Assembly: GCA_037126765.1 (NCBI GenBank)
Contig: JBBCBC010000002.1
Location: forward strand, 49,542,889 to 49,606,888
Length of the DNA: 64,000 bases
Source of the DNA: Stenogyne calaminthoides
Lineage: Eukaryota > Streptophyta > Magnoliopsida > Lamiales > Lamiaceae
Direction: 5' to 3'
The notes below the pieces were generated by a model. That model was not told the DNA's origin, did no database searches, and saw nothing but the letters and a program-made list of their open reading frames with translations. The translations under genes and the position numbers were made by a program. Shown here one piece after another: positions 63,747 to 64,000 of the stretch; position 1 is the stretch's first letter; each line of letters opens with the position of its first letter.

Positions 63747-64000
63747 CTGTCATGGATAACAAAAATCAACAGAAGTTCTTAGTTGCCATCTATATCGACA
63801 ATTGCAAGATATTTGTAAAACCACATCCACATAATTTGAGCAGGCTAAAATTAGGGTTTCTTTTTTAATCATAAGCAAACTCGTTTATTCTATGGTGGTT
63901 GTTGCACGGGTATACAGATAAAAACAAACATACCAGATTGATATATAAATACACAAATGCTCATGCATAATAAAGATATACATCGACATATCAGCGAACA

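Overview
This window is nuclear DNA from a plant, most likely a eudicot. It is AT-rich. Its multi-exon genes have GT-AG introns and encode plant families: a CLE peptide, an ALA flippase, a GATL glycosyltransferase, a WVD2-like protein, a type-A response regulator and NINJA. The spaces between them hold Stowaway- and Tourist-type MITEs, a Helitron and an LTR element. I cannot name the species.

Layout. 259-2579 (+): the last seven coding exons of an ALA3-type phospholipid flippase. 5282-6737 (+): a two-exon CLE25-like signalling peptide. 8904-12355 (+): a complete six-exon PP2A catalytic subunit of 306 aa. 12957-13322 (+): a small unknown protein. 13723-15495 (-): a GT92-type glycosyltransferase broken by four one-base frame changes. 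15.5-18.3 kb: repeats, including a roughly 600-bp inverted-repeat element. 18.3-34.5 kb (+): a SIN3-like (SNL) locus. It holds a duplicated, truncated copy that still reads as a 175-aa protein with only PAH1 and PAH2, a second remnant, and the intact 20-exon SNL gene of 1234 aa. The truncated copy and its upstream block carry a Stowaway, a Helitron, and a Gypsy-like element containing a Tourist MITE.

37.5-41.3 kb is unusual. It is packed with the heptamer AGTATCA, always on the + strand, around a FAR1-like remnant and a minus-strand gene end built from symmetric Lys-rich cassette exons. 46213-47340 (+): intronless GATL. 52394-53057 (-): a germin-like gene with a frameshift near its C-terminus. 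55157-58011 (+): WVD2-like TPX2-family protein. 59072-60047 (-): type-A response regulator. 63262 to the window end (-): the last exon of NINJA.

The genes are independent transcription units with no operon logic. Several act in signalling (CLE, cytokinin response regulator, NINJA in jasmonate signalling, PP2A), and SNL and NINJA both belong to co-repressor systems, but I see nothing that ties them into one pathway. The most interesting signals are the frame-preserved PAH1-PAH2 mini-gene beside its parent, and the strand-biased AGTATCA field with its cassette-exon gene.
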